From Rhodamnia argentea (lineage: Eukaryota > Streptophyta > Magnoliopsida > Myrtales > Myrtaceae), in assembly GCF_020921035.1 (NCBI RefSeq), contig NC_063159.1, positions 22,761,782 to 22,825,781 of the forward strand: a DNA stretch of 64,000 bases. The letters are read 5' to 3'. Below are positions 1-11,745 of the stretch, in pieces. The notes beneath the pieces are model-generated. The model did no database searches. It saw only the letters and a list, made by a program, of their open reading frames with translations, and was not told the origin of the DNA. Positions within the stretch are counted from its first letter, which is position 1; each line of letters opens with the position of its first letter. The translations under genes and the position numbers were made by a program.

Positions 1-300
1 CGTCCGATGCCGCTTTCTTGTATACCTGGTCCAGGCTAAAGTGATTGCGATGTTTGGCCTTCAGTTGGAGACCCAAGGAATAATCCCTTGCGTGGGAATC
101 AAAAGATACATCAAACTTATGTTATTCCATGACCCATGTCATGTTCTTATATAGAAAGTAGCGTGATAAAGTATAAGTAGAGAGTGAAACATTCGAGGAA
201 TATAACTATCACATGACACTCTTGGGTATCTCATCAAGCTTCTTTCCGTATCATGTTTATCGACCCAAAAAGAGCCTTTTATTATGAATAAATATGTTGA

Positions 301-535
301 GTTTATCCCGCATCAGTTATGAAAATAGTTATAATCAATTTATAAATTTGAGGAAAAGTGTCACGCTTTAAGCTAGCTTTTGGTAGCAAAGCCAAACCCA
401 ACAGTCACTTCAAGAGGGTCATCACTACTCCGACCTAAGCCCGATGTATGAGGGGTAAATTGCTTGGGTTTATCCCACATCGATTGTGGAAATGGCTGGT
501 AATCAGTTTATAGGTGTGATGGAAAGTCCCACCTT
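301..535. repeat. Diverged direct repeat pair, about 65 bp
   Basis: Bases 301-365 and 470-535 both begin with a GTTTATCCC-type string and continue in parallel (an ATC-TTTATA core, then GGAAAGT and a CAC/CCAC end). The offset is about 169 bp. It may be a remnant of an old element end or a local duplication. No coding content is seen. Confidence 0.5.
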
Positions 536-1787
536 TTTTAGCAAATTTTTGGGGTAAGAAAGGTTCAAGACCATCCAATAGAATATATCAGGGCCATGTG
601 ATGGTAGAAAAAATAAGTAGCACCGAATATAGAGAGTCGAAGTGCATGTAATTCGTTGGATCATTTGGATCTCATGGGAGACCCAAAAGATCCAACGGAT
701 CACATGTTTTGGACCTACTTTTCATAAGTGCAAGTAATAATATCTCGTTATATGGAAGTGAATGGACAGGGGGACACGACTGAACATCAGTGCAATCGGG
801 CGGGCGGCTTGTGGAAATGAATGGACAAATCTATTTGGATTCATGCTGGTGATGTCTTCCAAGATTGAAGTGGACGTGGCACAACTTGTCCGACACCACA
901 ACACCGACGGGACGAACTGGAATAATAATTGCTACGCTTGGCCCGACCAATTAAAGAAGACCGCGACCGGATGTGGTCGACCAGGAGCTCAGGTCATCGA
1001 CGCAATCGAAATTTTGCAGATCGTGGCAAGATCTTCATGTGGTGTTATTAGTTAAAGCTTCTGAAGAGACGATCGTTGATTTTTCTTTTTTCATTCTTTT
1101 TCGTTTCTCATTTTAAATAGACTTACTTCGACTGGTGATGTCAAGCTATATCACTTTCATTGCAAAGATGGACAAAAAAGAAATCACGGCTAGAATTAGG
1201 CACATAAACATAATGAAATAAAGAGTATAGGTGAGAAAGATATATCGAAACACAAGGTTTATCTTAGTTTACTCTTAAACTAGAGCTACATCAAGCGGAG
1301 AATTTTAGTATAATTTGTTGTTGGAATACACATAACATGTATAGCCAAATAAATCATAAACACAGCAAAAATAAAACCCATACATGTATCTCTAAAAGCT
1401 CTGTTCATGTGTTTCAATCAAAAATCATATTAATCAAAGAGGGTTAACGGACTACCTATCGTAGCGTGCTTGAAACAAGTTGGTTAAGATGTTTTTTAGT
1501 TCGAGCCCAACAAGTGTCGGACCTATAATTCATGCACACCATCAATCATACGTCGAACGAAGAAATGAACTCGCGGATAGTCATCACAATTGTTTGTGCT
1601 AGCAATCTCGTGAAAATAACTATAAGCGCTCTTAATCTTTTGATCACAAGAGCAAGAATAAAGAAAACAATTTTCTGTTCTCTCGCTCGCCAAAACACAC
1701 TTGAGACTGAATAACTTTATTTGTCTCTCGTACGCTGTCAAAATTAGCTCACTAAAAAAAACTCTGTCTCACAATTACCTGCGACCG

Positions 1788-1830
1788 CACATATGCACGA
1801 TCAGCAACGGTTGCTAATCGTGCATGTGTG
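1788..1830. repeat. Near-perfect palindrome (hairpin, 21-bp arms)
   Basis: The arms at 1788-1808 and 1810-1830 are reverse complements except at two positions, with one central base. The core is GCACGATCAGCAAC facing GTTGCTAATCGTGC. Shorter inverted motifs (GGTCA and TGACC) follow at about 1836-1895. It could be the centre of a foldback element or a cruciform-forming site. No gene or terminator function is evident. Confidence 0.7.
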
Positions 1831-2549
1831 CTGCATGGTCAGCGGTTTTTGACCGTGTAGAATACGCACATGCACACAGTCTGACCGTGTGCATTTTGGG
1901 AACATCGGTATGTGTCCATTTTGAACGTACATATGCATCATATGTATATACGTCCATAACCAAAAAATAGAATTAAATTAAATCCCATTTAATTTAATTT
2001 CTGTTTGACTCAATTCTATAATTCGTAATTACAAACATATTTGCAATATTGTCTCTCCTGTTTAACGTCATCTTAAAATTAATTCCTTGTAATTTTCTTG
2101 TCATTTTTTCCCCTCTACCTAATAAAAATTAAATTAAATTAAAATTAATTTTTAAAAAAAAATAACAAAAAATTTAGAAAATCCTAAAAAAATAGAAAAA
2201 GCTTAGATTATGCTAGTTTGACCTTATTTTCATAAAGTTGGGCCTAAATTTCATAAATTTCATAGATTTCACTCTCCTACAAAGAATATTGCAGAGGATG
2301 AGGGCATCCAACATGCATACTAGTAGCCGTGCGTCACAAGATGTTTCTATGTGTTTAGAAAACGCAACATTTAAAGAACTTTAAACATCACGTATTAAAA
2401 TTTGTATTTCATTCATGACATGCTAAAAAATAATGTATTTTAAATTATTTGAGTGTCCACTGAAAATTAGTCTTTAATTTAGAATGAAATTTTATAAATT
2501 AACTGCATAGTTATTTGACTTAAATGAAAAAAATAGGGAAAGAATCATT

Positions 2550-2692
2550 TTTTTTTAAACATAAATTTTGTGCAGTTATCAAACACGTTCTGATTCTCTA
2601 AAACTCATTCAGTAACAAAATCAAAAAATTCATTTGAACCAGAATCGGTTTTTCTGGATCAGAATGAGAATCGGAGAATGAGAATGGTTACC
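2550..2692. mobile_element. MITE fragment, same family as 35853-36466
   Basis: The string around ATTTTGTGCAGTTATCAAAC followed by ACACGTTCTGATTCTCTAAA matches the right end of the PIF/Harbinger-like MITE at 35853-36466 nearly base for base. It then runs through AGAATCGG-type repeats to an end resembling that element's terminus. Only the right portion is recognisable, so this is a truncated or decayed copy. Confidence 0.6.
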
Positions 2693-4862
2693 ATGCAAGC
2701 CCTAGTACTCCCAAGTGAATTGATTGTCTCAATCAACCTCCAAGTCTTATAAGCCATGATTCATTTCTAGCAATATTTCATGGCTACCCGGACAATGTAA
2801 ATGTTTTAAGAACATAATGAATTTGTCAGCTTTGATTACAGTATAATTCAACTCTTCTATCTTACTATGTCATAATCAAACAAAGACCATGAACTATTTA
2901 TCAAGCCACCAACTCGATCATACATACAAATCTAATCGGCCTGCATTTTATCCAAGACATGAAAAGTTCATTCTCGGTTATAATCCTAGCCGAGGATTTC
3001 AATGCAGTGCCATGATTTGATCGCATAGGATATCATTATTTTATCTTGCTTGCAACAAGGAGACAATTCCATTTTACGCACACGCGTAGCTTCGTATATG
3101 AATGAACTATGACCATCAAGTACAGAGACAAATCATTGAACCGACAAAACGTACACATGTGAACCATAAACATCCAACACACAAGTCAACACTGTGCTTT
3201 AGGTCTAAGGATTATTCACACAAGACCAGAGCATGAATAATGAGACATTGGCCATGCTAAAAATCTTCCATGTTGTTAATCGTTCTATGCGTATCACATT
3301 CAGTGAACTTGTCTGATACAAGCACCTGTGTTCTAACTCGGGCATCACAATATCCAATTACTAGTGACTCATCATTCTCTTAAGTATCCATTACTTAAGG
3401 GTGAAGTTAAGAACACATCGGTCTTAACTGAAACATTAATATCTACTCAATGATCCATTGACTAGGAACAGTTTAAAGATTTAATTTAGCTGTGAACCTG
3501 TCACTCATATTCCCGATAACTAATCTTATGGAATCATTCATATATATATAATTGGATATATGAATAAACACGTCTTTGTCATTAACTAAAAGAGAAACTA
3601 AAAATATAATTGAAATTCCTAACATATAGCTTTTAGCACTTCCCGTATCTCTATTACAATTCTCAATTATAAAAGAAAGATTATATATAGACAGCACAAG
3701 AAAACCCAAGGGGCTGAGAAAGCTTTAACCCATTCAGTATTTATTCATGTGTTCAAACACAAATTACTAATAAAACATTGATCGAAACTATAAAGATTCT
3801 TTGGCGGCTTAAAGACTCTACCTCTTATGGTTCCGTCCAAGGCGGCCTTCTCGAACTCCCGCCCGCTTACCGGGGAGCGAGATCTCATATTTTCCAGTCA
3901 ATGTGGATATGAACCACACCCAATAATCACATGATCTTGGAGAGGAGAAGCTCCAGAAGGGCATAAGCTTTCCGGTTGTTGGCGAGTGGTTCATACTCCC
4001 TAACAATAGAAAAACATGTGGGTCTCATAGGGTTTTTGGTTTAAGCCCATATTTTTTTTCAGTCGCCCACAGCCATTAATAAAGGATTCCTCGAAAAGTT
4101 AAGAATTAACTACTGCTATATATACTTTTTTTTCGTTTGTAATTGAGTAATGTAATAACAGATGCAATGTACTAATTACCGTAAAATCTTCTACTAGACA
4201 TAACCTAGTTTAAGGGTGAATTAAGATAAAAGTCTGTTGTTTTGGTTTCTCTTTCTCATTACGTTTTACTTTATTGTGATTGAGTGTCGGATTCTAGAAA
4301 TGACGATTGTTCTCTAGAGAGAGAGAGAGTGGGGGAGGATAAGGATGCTGGTGATTAAGCTGCTTTTATCTTCGCTTCCTAGGTCAATTTTTATTTGAGA
4401 CGATGATGTTGACTGACCTTGATGATGGTGATTGAGCTCTGTGTCTTCTCGTACGAGGTTAGCTTTGCGAGAGGAGATAGACACGATCACCCCCACCTCC
4501 GAGCTGCTAGATACTGTTTGTGATTTGAGGCTCTTTTTGTCTTCTCTTCTTAAGAAAATGGTATGTTTTCCTCCGATCATGAATTACAAGTTATGCATCG
4601 TACCCACATCTAAACCTAATCAAAATCAAACTTGGTAATGTCTATGCACTTGTGATCTACACATCATAGACATGGTTAGAGAAATACTCCTCCCATGAAG
4701 ATTTGAGGAAAATATAAATCACTAAAAGTACATGTTTCGATTAATTCTTGCCATGTGATTGATATGGCTCATCGGATTGCTCATTAGATAAAGAGAAAGG
4801 AGAAAGACGTAAAACAAGAAAAAGGCTCCAAAACTTTGATATATTGAACTTGAAATGGGAAG

Positions 4863-5507
4863 AATGTCAAAAAAGTCCTAAACTTATTGTGTTGACGCCA
4901 ATTCAGTCAAAAACTTTTTCATTGTGTCGATTTAGTCATAAACCTTTTGTATTTGTGCCAATTGAGTCAATCCGGATAATTTTGATTGGAAATCGTTAAT
5001 ATGGACGCTAGTGGTCCTACGGGACGGGGCCGACGCAGACGTATATATTTTATATAATTTCTTAGTAATTGTTGATAATTTTTTATTTTCATTACTCTTT
5101 CTTTTTAATTTGAAGGCCAGCAACCCAGGCAAGGGCTTGCAAACCTTTGTTGTGGCTCACCAAATTTGGCCTAGACGAGGATGCCGCGGCCCTCACGGGG
5201 CCTAGGCGAGGGTAGGACACCCTCGACCGGGGCTAGGTGAGGCCATCAATTAAAAAAAAAGTAAAGAAAAGAAAAGGAAAGGAAAAAATTAAATATATAT
5301 TAAAAATTAAATAAAAATATACACGTTGACGCAAACCGTACCACATAGAACAACCGACATCCACGTCGGTGATTCTCGATCGAAACCGGCTAGATGGACT
5401 CAATTAGTACAAATACGAATGGTTTAGGACTAAATTGACACAATTAAAATGTTTATGACTAAATTGGTACCAATTTAATAAATCTATCACTTTTTTTTAC
5501 ACTTTGC
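4863..5507. mobile_element. Long-inverted-repeat element with GC-rich core, copy 1
   Basis: The left side (from about 4863) reads as repeated 'CCTAAAC / CCAATTCAGTC / CATAAACC' phrases. The right side (to about 5507) carries the reverse complements, such as GACTAAATTGG and GGTTTAGGAC. The middle (about 5110-5245) is GC-rich with GGCGAGG/CCTCGCC-like repeats. The copy at about 43945-44575 has the same design. No transposase is present, so it is a non-autonomous MITE or foldback-like element. The superfamily is not assigned. Confidence 0.6.
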
Positions 5508-5832
5508 CCAACTTGAAACATCTTAGCAAATATACTCACCAAGTATCTTTTTCATTCTAGCACAAAATACAAGCTCGCTGATACTGAAGAGATCGATGCC
5601 AAGTCAAAATTAGAGCAGACACAAGATGCAAGACCTGGTGCGGTTGCATATATGAATCAAGCCCGAGATTTTTGTAACCTATTTATTAGTTAGATTAAAT
5701 TTGAATTTCACTTAAGTTGATGTGCCCCTACAAAATAAAAACAAAAACTGAGAAACACCGGCCATGTTTTGTGAAACAAAAGTGGTCCGATATTTTGTTT
5801 GAAAGTGAAAGCAATCTTGAAAACACGCCATC

Positions 5833-5840
5833 CGTCGACC
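5833..5840. repeat. Target-site duplication, left copy (CGTCGACC)
   Basis: This 8-bp string is repeated exactly at 8772-8779. The pair immediately flanks the hAT element at 5841-8771. Eight base pairs is the diagnostic duplication length for hAT transposons, so the pair fixes both element ends. Confidence 0.9.
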
Positions 5841-8771
5841 TAGTCACGGCCGGTTCCGGTTCAGGAACCGGTCGTTGGAAATTCCGGTTCCGGTTCCGAT
5901 TCCGGTTCCGGGCCAGTTCCTGTTCCGATTCGGAACCGAAGATTCCGGTTCGGAACCGGCGGTTCATTACGGTTCCTTTTTTAATATTAATTTTTAAAAT
6001 AATAAATAATAAAATAATAAATTATAAATTATAAATTATAAATTATAAAATACAATTAAATTGTACATTGTAATAAAATATGGGGGGGAAAAAAAAGAGG
6101 AGGAATGGGCTTGAACTTAATGAATTATCATTAAGCGCCTACATATCTTCTTGGGGATATAAGAATCAAAGCCCATGTCGTTCTTTTACCTTTGAGAACC
6201 CCACCTCATCGTCAATCGTCGCTACCCATTGTGGTACCCGTGGTGGTGGTATCTCTAATATCATCGCTAAAAAATTGGTATTCACGATCTAGCTCTTGGT
6301 GTCGATATTTCGCCCTCGTCCAATCGTCGACACAAGCTTGAGCTTCAATAGAGTCCGGGCTTAATCTTGAACGGCGAGAGTCCAAAATTAATCCTCCAGC
6401 ACTAAATGCTTGTTCAACTGCAACCGTTGAAGAAGAGGTTGCTAATACGTGACGAGCGATGAGGGCGAGAACTGGATAATCGCTTTGGTGACTCTTCCAC
6501 CACTTCGGGATTTCGAAATCTGTACTATGTTTCGCATCACGAAACTCAAATTGAGTGGTTAAATATTTTTCTAATTCGGAAATACTACCTGTTGCCCCTT
6601 TTTATTTTTTTTGCCTACTCTTAAGCATATTATACCCTCTACTAAGTGAACTACCACATTCGCTACGTGAGACAGTAGATTGTAAAGATCCGGAATCACT
6701 TAAACCATATCTACTACAAAATTCTCCATATAATGCCACTATAGATTCTTTAACACGTCCTAGTATATTTGAAATATCTATTGAATTTTCGAAATGTAAA
6801 CAATCATGATAATACACGTTCAAATAATCTAGTAAACCGTCTAATTTAATACGTAGATCAAAAACAATACCGACTAAATAGACAAGAGGAATTTGCAAAT
6901 AATAATACAACCATTTTTCTCGCATTACTAAAATAGTTCGAGCTAATTCGGTACCATTTTCATATTCACTAAAAACACTACCAATATTAACACACTCTAT
7001 TAAAAATAAATGCGTAGTAGGATAATAAATACCAGATAAAATCTAAGTAGCATCATTAAAAATTTTCAAAAAATCTAAAAATTTTTTGCAAACGTCCCAA
7101 TGTTGAGGAAGTAAAGTAATTTCGGGAATATTTTGTGAAATAAACATACATAATAAATCTTTATAATCAAAAGTTTGCCGAAGCAACTCAGACGTAGAAT
7201 TCCAACGAGTTGGAATATCTTTTGGAAATCTTCTTGCCCTTCTCCCATTTTGTTTACAAAATTTTCCCCATGATTTCATAAAATGGGGACGACTCCATAA
7301 AAATTTAATTACACCCTTTATTGGGGCGAGAGAAGTGTCAAGAGTTCATAAACCATCTTGTACACATAAATTTAAAACATGACAAGCACATCTAATGTGA
7401 AAAAATTGTCCGCCAAAAGTGGGTTTGCAAATATTTTCTAATTCGGGAATAGAAGCGGTATTTGCGGCGGCATTATCAAAACCAATTGAAAATACTTTAT
7501 TTATCAAATTATATTCTTCTAAAACTTGCCTAATTATTCTATAAATATTATGAGCCGAATGTCTTTCATCAAAAACTCGGAATGCAATAAGTCTTTTTTG
7601 CATCGTCCAATAGTCACCTATCCAATGACACGTGACACCCATATAAGAATGAATTTACCAAGGATCACTCCAAATATCGCTACCTATATGCACACGTCCA
7701 TTGAATTCCGCAAAAAATTTTGCTAAAGATTTTTTTCCTTTTTTATAAAGATAAAAAAGTTCGCGTTTAAGAGTATTTTTTGGAATAGTTGGCGCTTGCG
7801 GAACCAACGCAGTATTTATCAAATATTTCATATTAAAATTTTCACCAGTATTAAACGGAGCATGATCAAGGGCAACATATTCAGCTAATGTTTGTTTATA
7901 AAGTGCATCAGTATAACGAAATATAGGATGAGGATTAGAAGTGGCGTACCCGGAAATTTGTTGTTGCGTATTGTCGATCCCCGCTTGCGTTGGATGTTTT
8001 TTCGTCAAATGCCGACGGAATGTTCCGTACCCGTCTCCTTTCGTAAATTTATATGTTTGCGACCAATATTTATATTTTATATTATTCTTACCTTCGCCTT
8101 CATCACGTACCTTGTCGAAGTGTAAGCACAAATCGGATGTGTTATCTTGGCCCTTCCGTTCCGGCTCATTTGCCGTTGACGTTTCTTCGACACCGGTGGG
8201 AGGATGAAGACTTTCTTGTATTTGGATGTGCTCGACGTTCGGAATCGGGACATAGTTGATATTATCGTCATTGTCTTCCCAACATGCATACTCACGAGGA
8301 TCATATTCAGGAATGGGATGATCGGAATCTCCCATAGTCATCTTGCCATTGTCGGTATTTCTGCTTCCACTTGCCATTTTTTAAGAGAATTAATCGGAAA
8401 TCCGATTGAGAGAATTGAGTCGGGATTGAGAGAATTGGGAGAATTTGAGCGATTTAGAGAATTTGAGAGAATTTGAGAGATTGTTCAGAGAATTTGTAAC
8501 AAAAATGAAAGGGGGAGCATATGTATTTATAGGCAAGAATTATTTTTATTTTTATTTTTTTCCCAACAGCCAAATTGGCCGTGCAACGGCTAAAGAGTCG
8601 TTGGTGGGGGGGAGGGGAAGGGGGGGTGGGCCCGGGCCGTTGGGCTCTCTGCAGGTCTGCCCCACGGGCCACGGCCCCCCCTTTTTTTTCCCCCCGGTTC
8701 CCACGGTTATGGAACCGTGGGCCCCGTCAACGGGCCGGTTCCGGACCCACGGGCCCAAATGGCATTGTCTA
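5841..8771 (-). mobile_element. hAT transposon, near full length (2931 bp)
   Basis: The ends are 11-bp imperfect terminal inverted repeats, TAGTCACGGCC at the left and the reverse complement of TAGACAATGCC at the right (8 of 11 match). They are flanked by a perfect 8-bp duplication, CGTCGACC. Subterminal regions are dense in GGTTCC/GGAACC repeats (about 5848-5975 and 8695-8750), as expected for transposase-binding subterminal repeats of plant hATs. The interior holds one transposase frame on the minus strand. The exact duplication and the absence of frame-breaking indels suggest a recent insertion. Confidence 0.9.
6212..8377 (-). pseudogene. hAT transposase (RICESLEEPER/BED-type), four in-frame stops
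   Basis: From the ATG at 8377 the frame runs 722 codons to a TGA at 6212-6214. It is broken only by four stops: TAA 7655-7657, TGA 7346-7348, TAG 7043-7045 and TAA 6602-6604. All pieces stay in one frame. The domain order is an acidic N-terminus, a BED-like zinc finger (about residues 80-130), the catalytic region with FSIGFDNAAAN and CACHVLNL, an RWNST motif, and the C-terminal hAT dimerisation domain (VEQAFSAGG, then LDSRRSRL). In the finger, the positions normally held by the Cys-x2-Cys pair are Tyr102 and Trp105, while His123 and His128 remain. It cannot make full-length transposase without read-through. Confidence 0.9.
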
Positions 8772-8779
8772 CGTCGACC
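8772..8779. repeat. Target-site duplication, right copy (CGTCGACC)
   Basis: Exact copy of 5833-5840, directly outside the right terminal inverted repeat of the hAT element. Confidence 0.9.
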
Positions 8780-9780
8780 TCTAATTTCTATTTTTTGAAT
8801 TTTGAAATGACAAGTAGTGTTTTTGAGTTTTTCCCGAACATCGAAAGTTAGGTTAGGCCAAAAGTAAAAGACGAAGGAGGTCTCAACTGGACTAGGCACA
8901 AAAATCAAGCCGAGTGAACGGTTATTATTTAAAGGAAAAAAAAAACTTTTGACCTTTTCCGTTTCAATTTGTCGTCCGACACTGCATAGAAGGCCAACCC
9001 TAATTGCTCTAATTTTTACTAATCCAAGAAGACGCCGTTTGGACCGACGTGAAACTTCATCTCCAAAAAACTGTCTCCTTGGATATGAAATTTCAAAGAA
9101 AAACTAGAGCAATAATGTGATAATGCCGCATCACTAAGGGTAATTTTGGACGAACTTAACGGAGGCCGATATGAGACTCAAGTACAAGTTTGTGATTTTT
9201 TTATGAGATAAATATAAATTTATGATAGAATTGAGACTAAACTAATTAAAAGTTGAGAATTTTTTATGAGATTAAAAAAGAAAATTAAGATTGGCTTTTT
9301 GTATTAGACTTAAAGTTGGGGATTTTCTTAAGGTCTAGCTTTTAAAAAAGACTGACAGCACGTGCCCGGCACCGTTGACTGAATCACGGAAAAATGTCAT
9401 CACCCTTTTCACTTCTACTCCACGGCCGACGGGACACTTAAAACGTCTGGATTCATTCCATTTTTTACCTATTGGTCCTAGTATCATAGGCAACTGAGCG
9501 GCCGCATCCTAATTATTAGACCGGCCTACTGTAATAGTTCCATAAACACTTAGCGAAGATATGGCAAACAAATAAAGTAGTAGGTGACTATAACCTTTTA
9601 CCTATACAATGAGACAACCCAAAATCGAACTCGAAGAAGACGACTTCTTACTAGTTTCAAGAAATCAAGCTATAATGACAATACTTGATATTTCCTCGTG
9701 ACGAGATAGAAATGAAATCAACACGAAAGTTTCAAAGTTGAAGTTTGACTTCTAAGACTTGGAAGTGAATTAATTACTTT
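8780..9780. other. Spacer between hAT element and UGT gene
   Basis: AT-rich DNA with no supported exon. The part nearest 9780 is the presumed 3' untranslated region of the minus-strand glycosyltransferase. I see no repeat with clear ends. Confidence 0.5.
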
Positions 9781-11644
9781 TTAAGTAGAAGATGGAAGAG
9801 AGACTATTAGGCTTCTTGAGATCCATTGTTTGTTGGCAGCAATCTTAACCTTCACATCACTGATGAAATCATTCAAGTTCTTCTCCGACGACCCATTGGG
9901 GCCCAATGCATCATCCAGAGCCTTCCTCACCTCTCCCACCTTCCTCCGCAGCTCGTCGGCCGAGCCACCGATCATCAACCGCCTAATCTTCTGACCGACC
10001 TCCTCTCTCGTGACCGCCTTCTTGTCCCTCAGGTTGACCCCGATTCCCCAGTCGTCGACCACCAATTTCCGATTCGTGAATTGGTCGGTCAACAGGGGGA
10101 AGCACAACATCGGTAAGCAGCACCATATGCTCTCCAATATCGAGTTCCACCCGCAATGCGTCAAGAAACCCCCGATCGCTGAGTGCGACAATACTTCGAT
10201 TTGGCAACACCATGGTACGACCAGTCCTTTGCCCTTGATCTGGTCACCGAACCCGGGAGGCAACGGCTCCGATTCGTCTGAGCTCACTATGTCCGGACGA
10301 AGCACCCAAATGAAGCTCACTTCGCTAAGCAAAAGCCCAGAAGCTATCTCCCAAATGTCCTGCTTACTAGCATGAGCGTAGCTTCCAAATGAGACGTACA
10401 GAACCGACCCGCTTGGCTTGGCGCTGAGCCACTCGGTGCAATCCGACTCGGACCAGAGGCTCGTGGCCACAGGGCTCTTGGCGAACCCGGTCGGGAATAT
10501 GGGGCCGATTGCATAAACCGGTTGTTTCTTTTGCAAGGCCGATAGGGTATCCGGCTCTAGCTCTTGGACCGTGTTACAAATGATCACGTCCGCTTTCTTC
10601 ACGTCCTGGAAGGCCTTGTATATAATCCTGTGGACCACCGTCCATGTATTGGCGGCTTGGAGGTACGATGTTAAGTCCTTCGGTTCGATCGACCGGACGC
10701 CCGGCACATAATCGATGGTGTCTTCACGATTATCTAATGATCAAATCTGATTAATAATATATGAAAGAATACTTAAAATTCGTTTTCATCTGATAGCTTC
10801 AACTTTTAGAACATGTGACAATAATCTCTTAAAATCTCGCATGGTATCAGAGCAAAAGGTTTTGAGTTTAAATTTTTTACCTCCCCAATTAAATATGTCT
10901 ACGTATAGTACTAGACAAAATACTAGACTAAGCATGAAAGGAACAGATAAAATACTTAAAACTGGCAAAAGATCAAAATAAACGTGAGGGGGGAACTCAT
11001 AACTTGACCAATGTGGGGAGTGCATCCTTACCATCATCACCAGTCGAGGTACACAAAAGTCAACCTAAACAACTCCTGACCGTTATACCAAAATAATACT
11101 TGCGTTAGTATGTACCTTGAGCACCAAAATGACCGTTAACTCGTAGAAGGTCCAAATGATAATAAAGACTGAGCACCAAAGCTGGTTCGGTCCAAAAGGA
11201 GATATTCACAAGATTGTACTTCTCGCAGATCATTGACGACCACACATAGAAGGTGTCGACTATCAAGCAGCTCACCGGCCGCTCTGATGCGGCCAATCTC
11301 CCGACGAGTTCATCCACGTGGGCCGACATCACGTGTAGGACACCCTCCATGAATTGGTCGTGGTGGAGCGACCGGTCGAACCCTAGGGGAAAGCCGTCGC
11401 TGACCGTCGCGTACTGTATGTCGAGGCCGGATTCCCGGGCTCCCACGAAGATGTCCTCGGCTTCAGGGTCGTGGTCGTGGTGGTGGGATTTGGCTATTTG
11501 GTGGTGAACGTATTGGGTGTTGACGAAGGTGATGGCGAAGCCCTTTGATGCAAGTTTCATGGCGAGATGGACGAAAGGGATGACGTGGCCTTGGAGAGGG
11601 TAGGGCATCATGAGGGCATGAGGCTTTTGGTGATTATTCTCCAT
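9781..11644 (-). CDS. UDP-glycosyltransferase, UGT86A-like
   Basis: Family-1 glycosyltransferase that moves a sugar from a UDP-sugar to a small acceptor, probably in the cytosol. The acceptor is unknown. Exons are 11116-11644 and 9781-10733, with one 382-bp intron (donor GTACAT, acceptor TTAG). They join in phase to 493 residues, normal for the family. The N-terminal domain starts MENNHQKPHALMMPYPLQGH, where His20 is the catalytic His equivalent, and Asp130 in LIVDTFYVW is the likely activating Asp. The 44-residue PSPG box spans residues 351-394. It begins WCCQ, contains HCGWNS and ends in DQ, and the terminal Gln usually favours UDP-glucose. WCCQ in place of the common WxPQ is, as I remember it, typical of UGT86A. 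WCCLP in place of WCGLP is a local substitution. The start is the first ATG after a GA-rich leader. The fold is very secure, the UGT86A subfamily likely. Confidence 0.93.
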
Positions 11645-11657
11645 TTCTAGTTCTCTG

Positions 11658-11745
11658 TAGAGAGAGAGAGGGAGGGAGGGAAAGGGAGGATGTGCTAATA
11701 CATAGCTGAGAAGTGAGGGATGAGGGTCATATATAATAAAGGAAA
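11658..11745 (-). promoter_or_regulatory. UGT leader with GA tract and possible TATA box
   Basis: Just upstream of the UGT start (minus strand) lies a CT/GA-rich stretch at about 11658-11690. A TATTATATAT string at about 11729-11740 on the minus strand sits 85-95 bases from the ATG. The position suits a TATA element with a short leader. This is inference from sequence only. Confidence 0.35.

Larger units (their letters stand above)
1..4860. other. Gene-free 5' flank with scattered repeats
   Basis: I find no convincing gene here. Open frames are short and have no recognisable domains. The stretch holds a diverged direct repeat (about 301-365 and 470-535), a near-perfect hairpin (1788-1830), very AT-rich DNA around 1960-2260, and the right end of a MITE family (about 2550-2690) whose complete copy is at 35853-36466. 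Around 3800-4640 there are short frames and a small GA tract, but no splice-compatible exon series. Confidence 0.6.
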
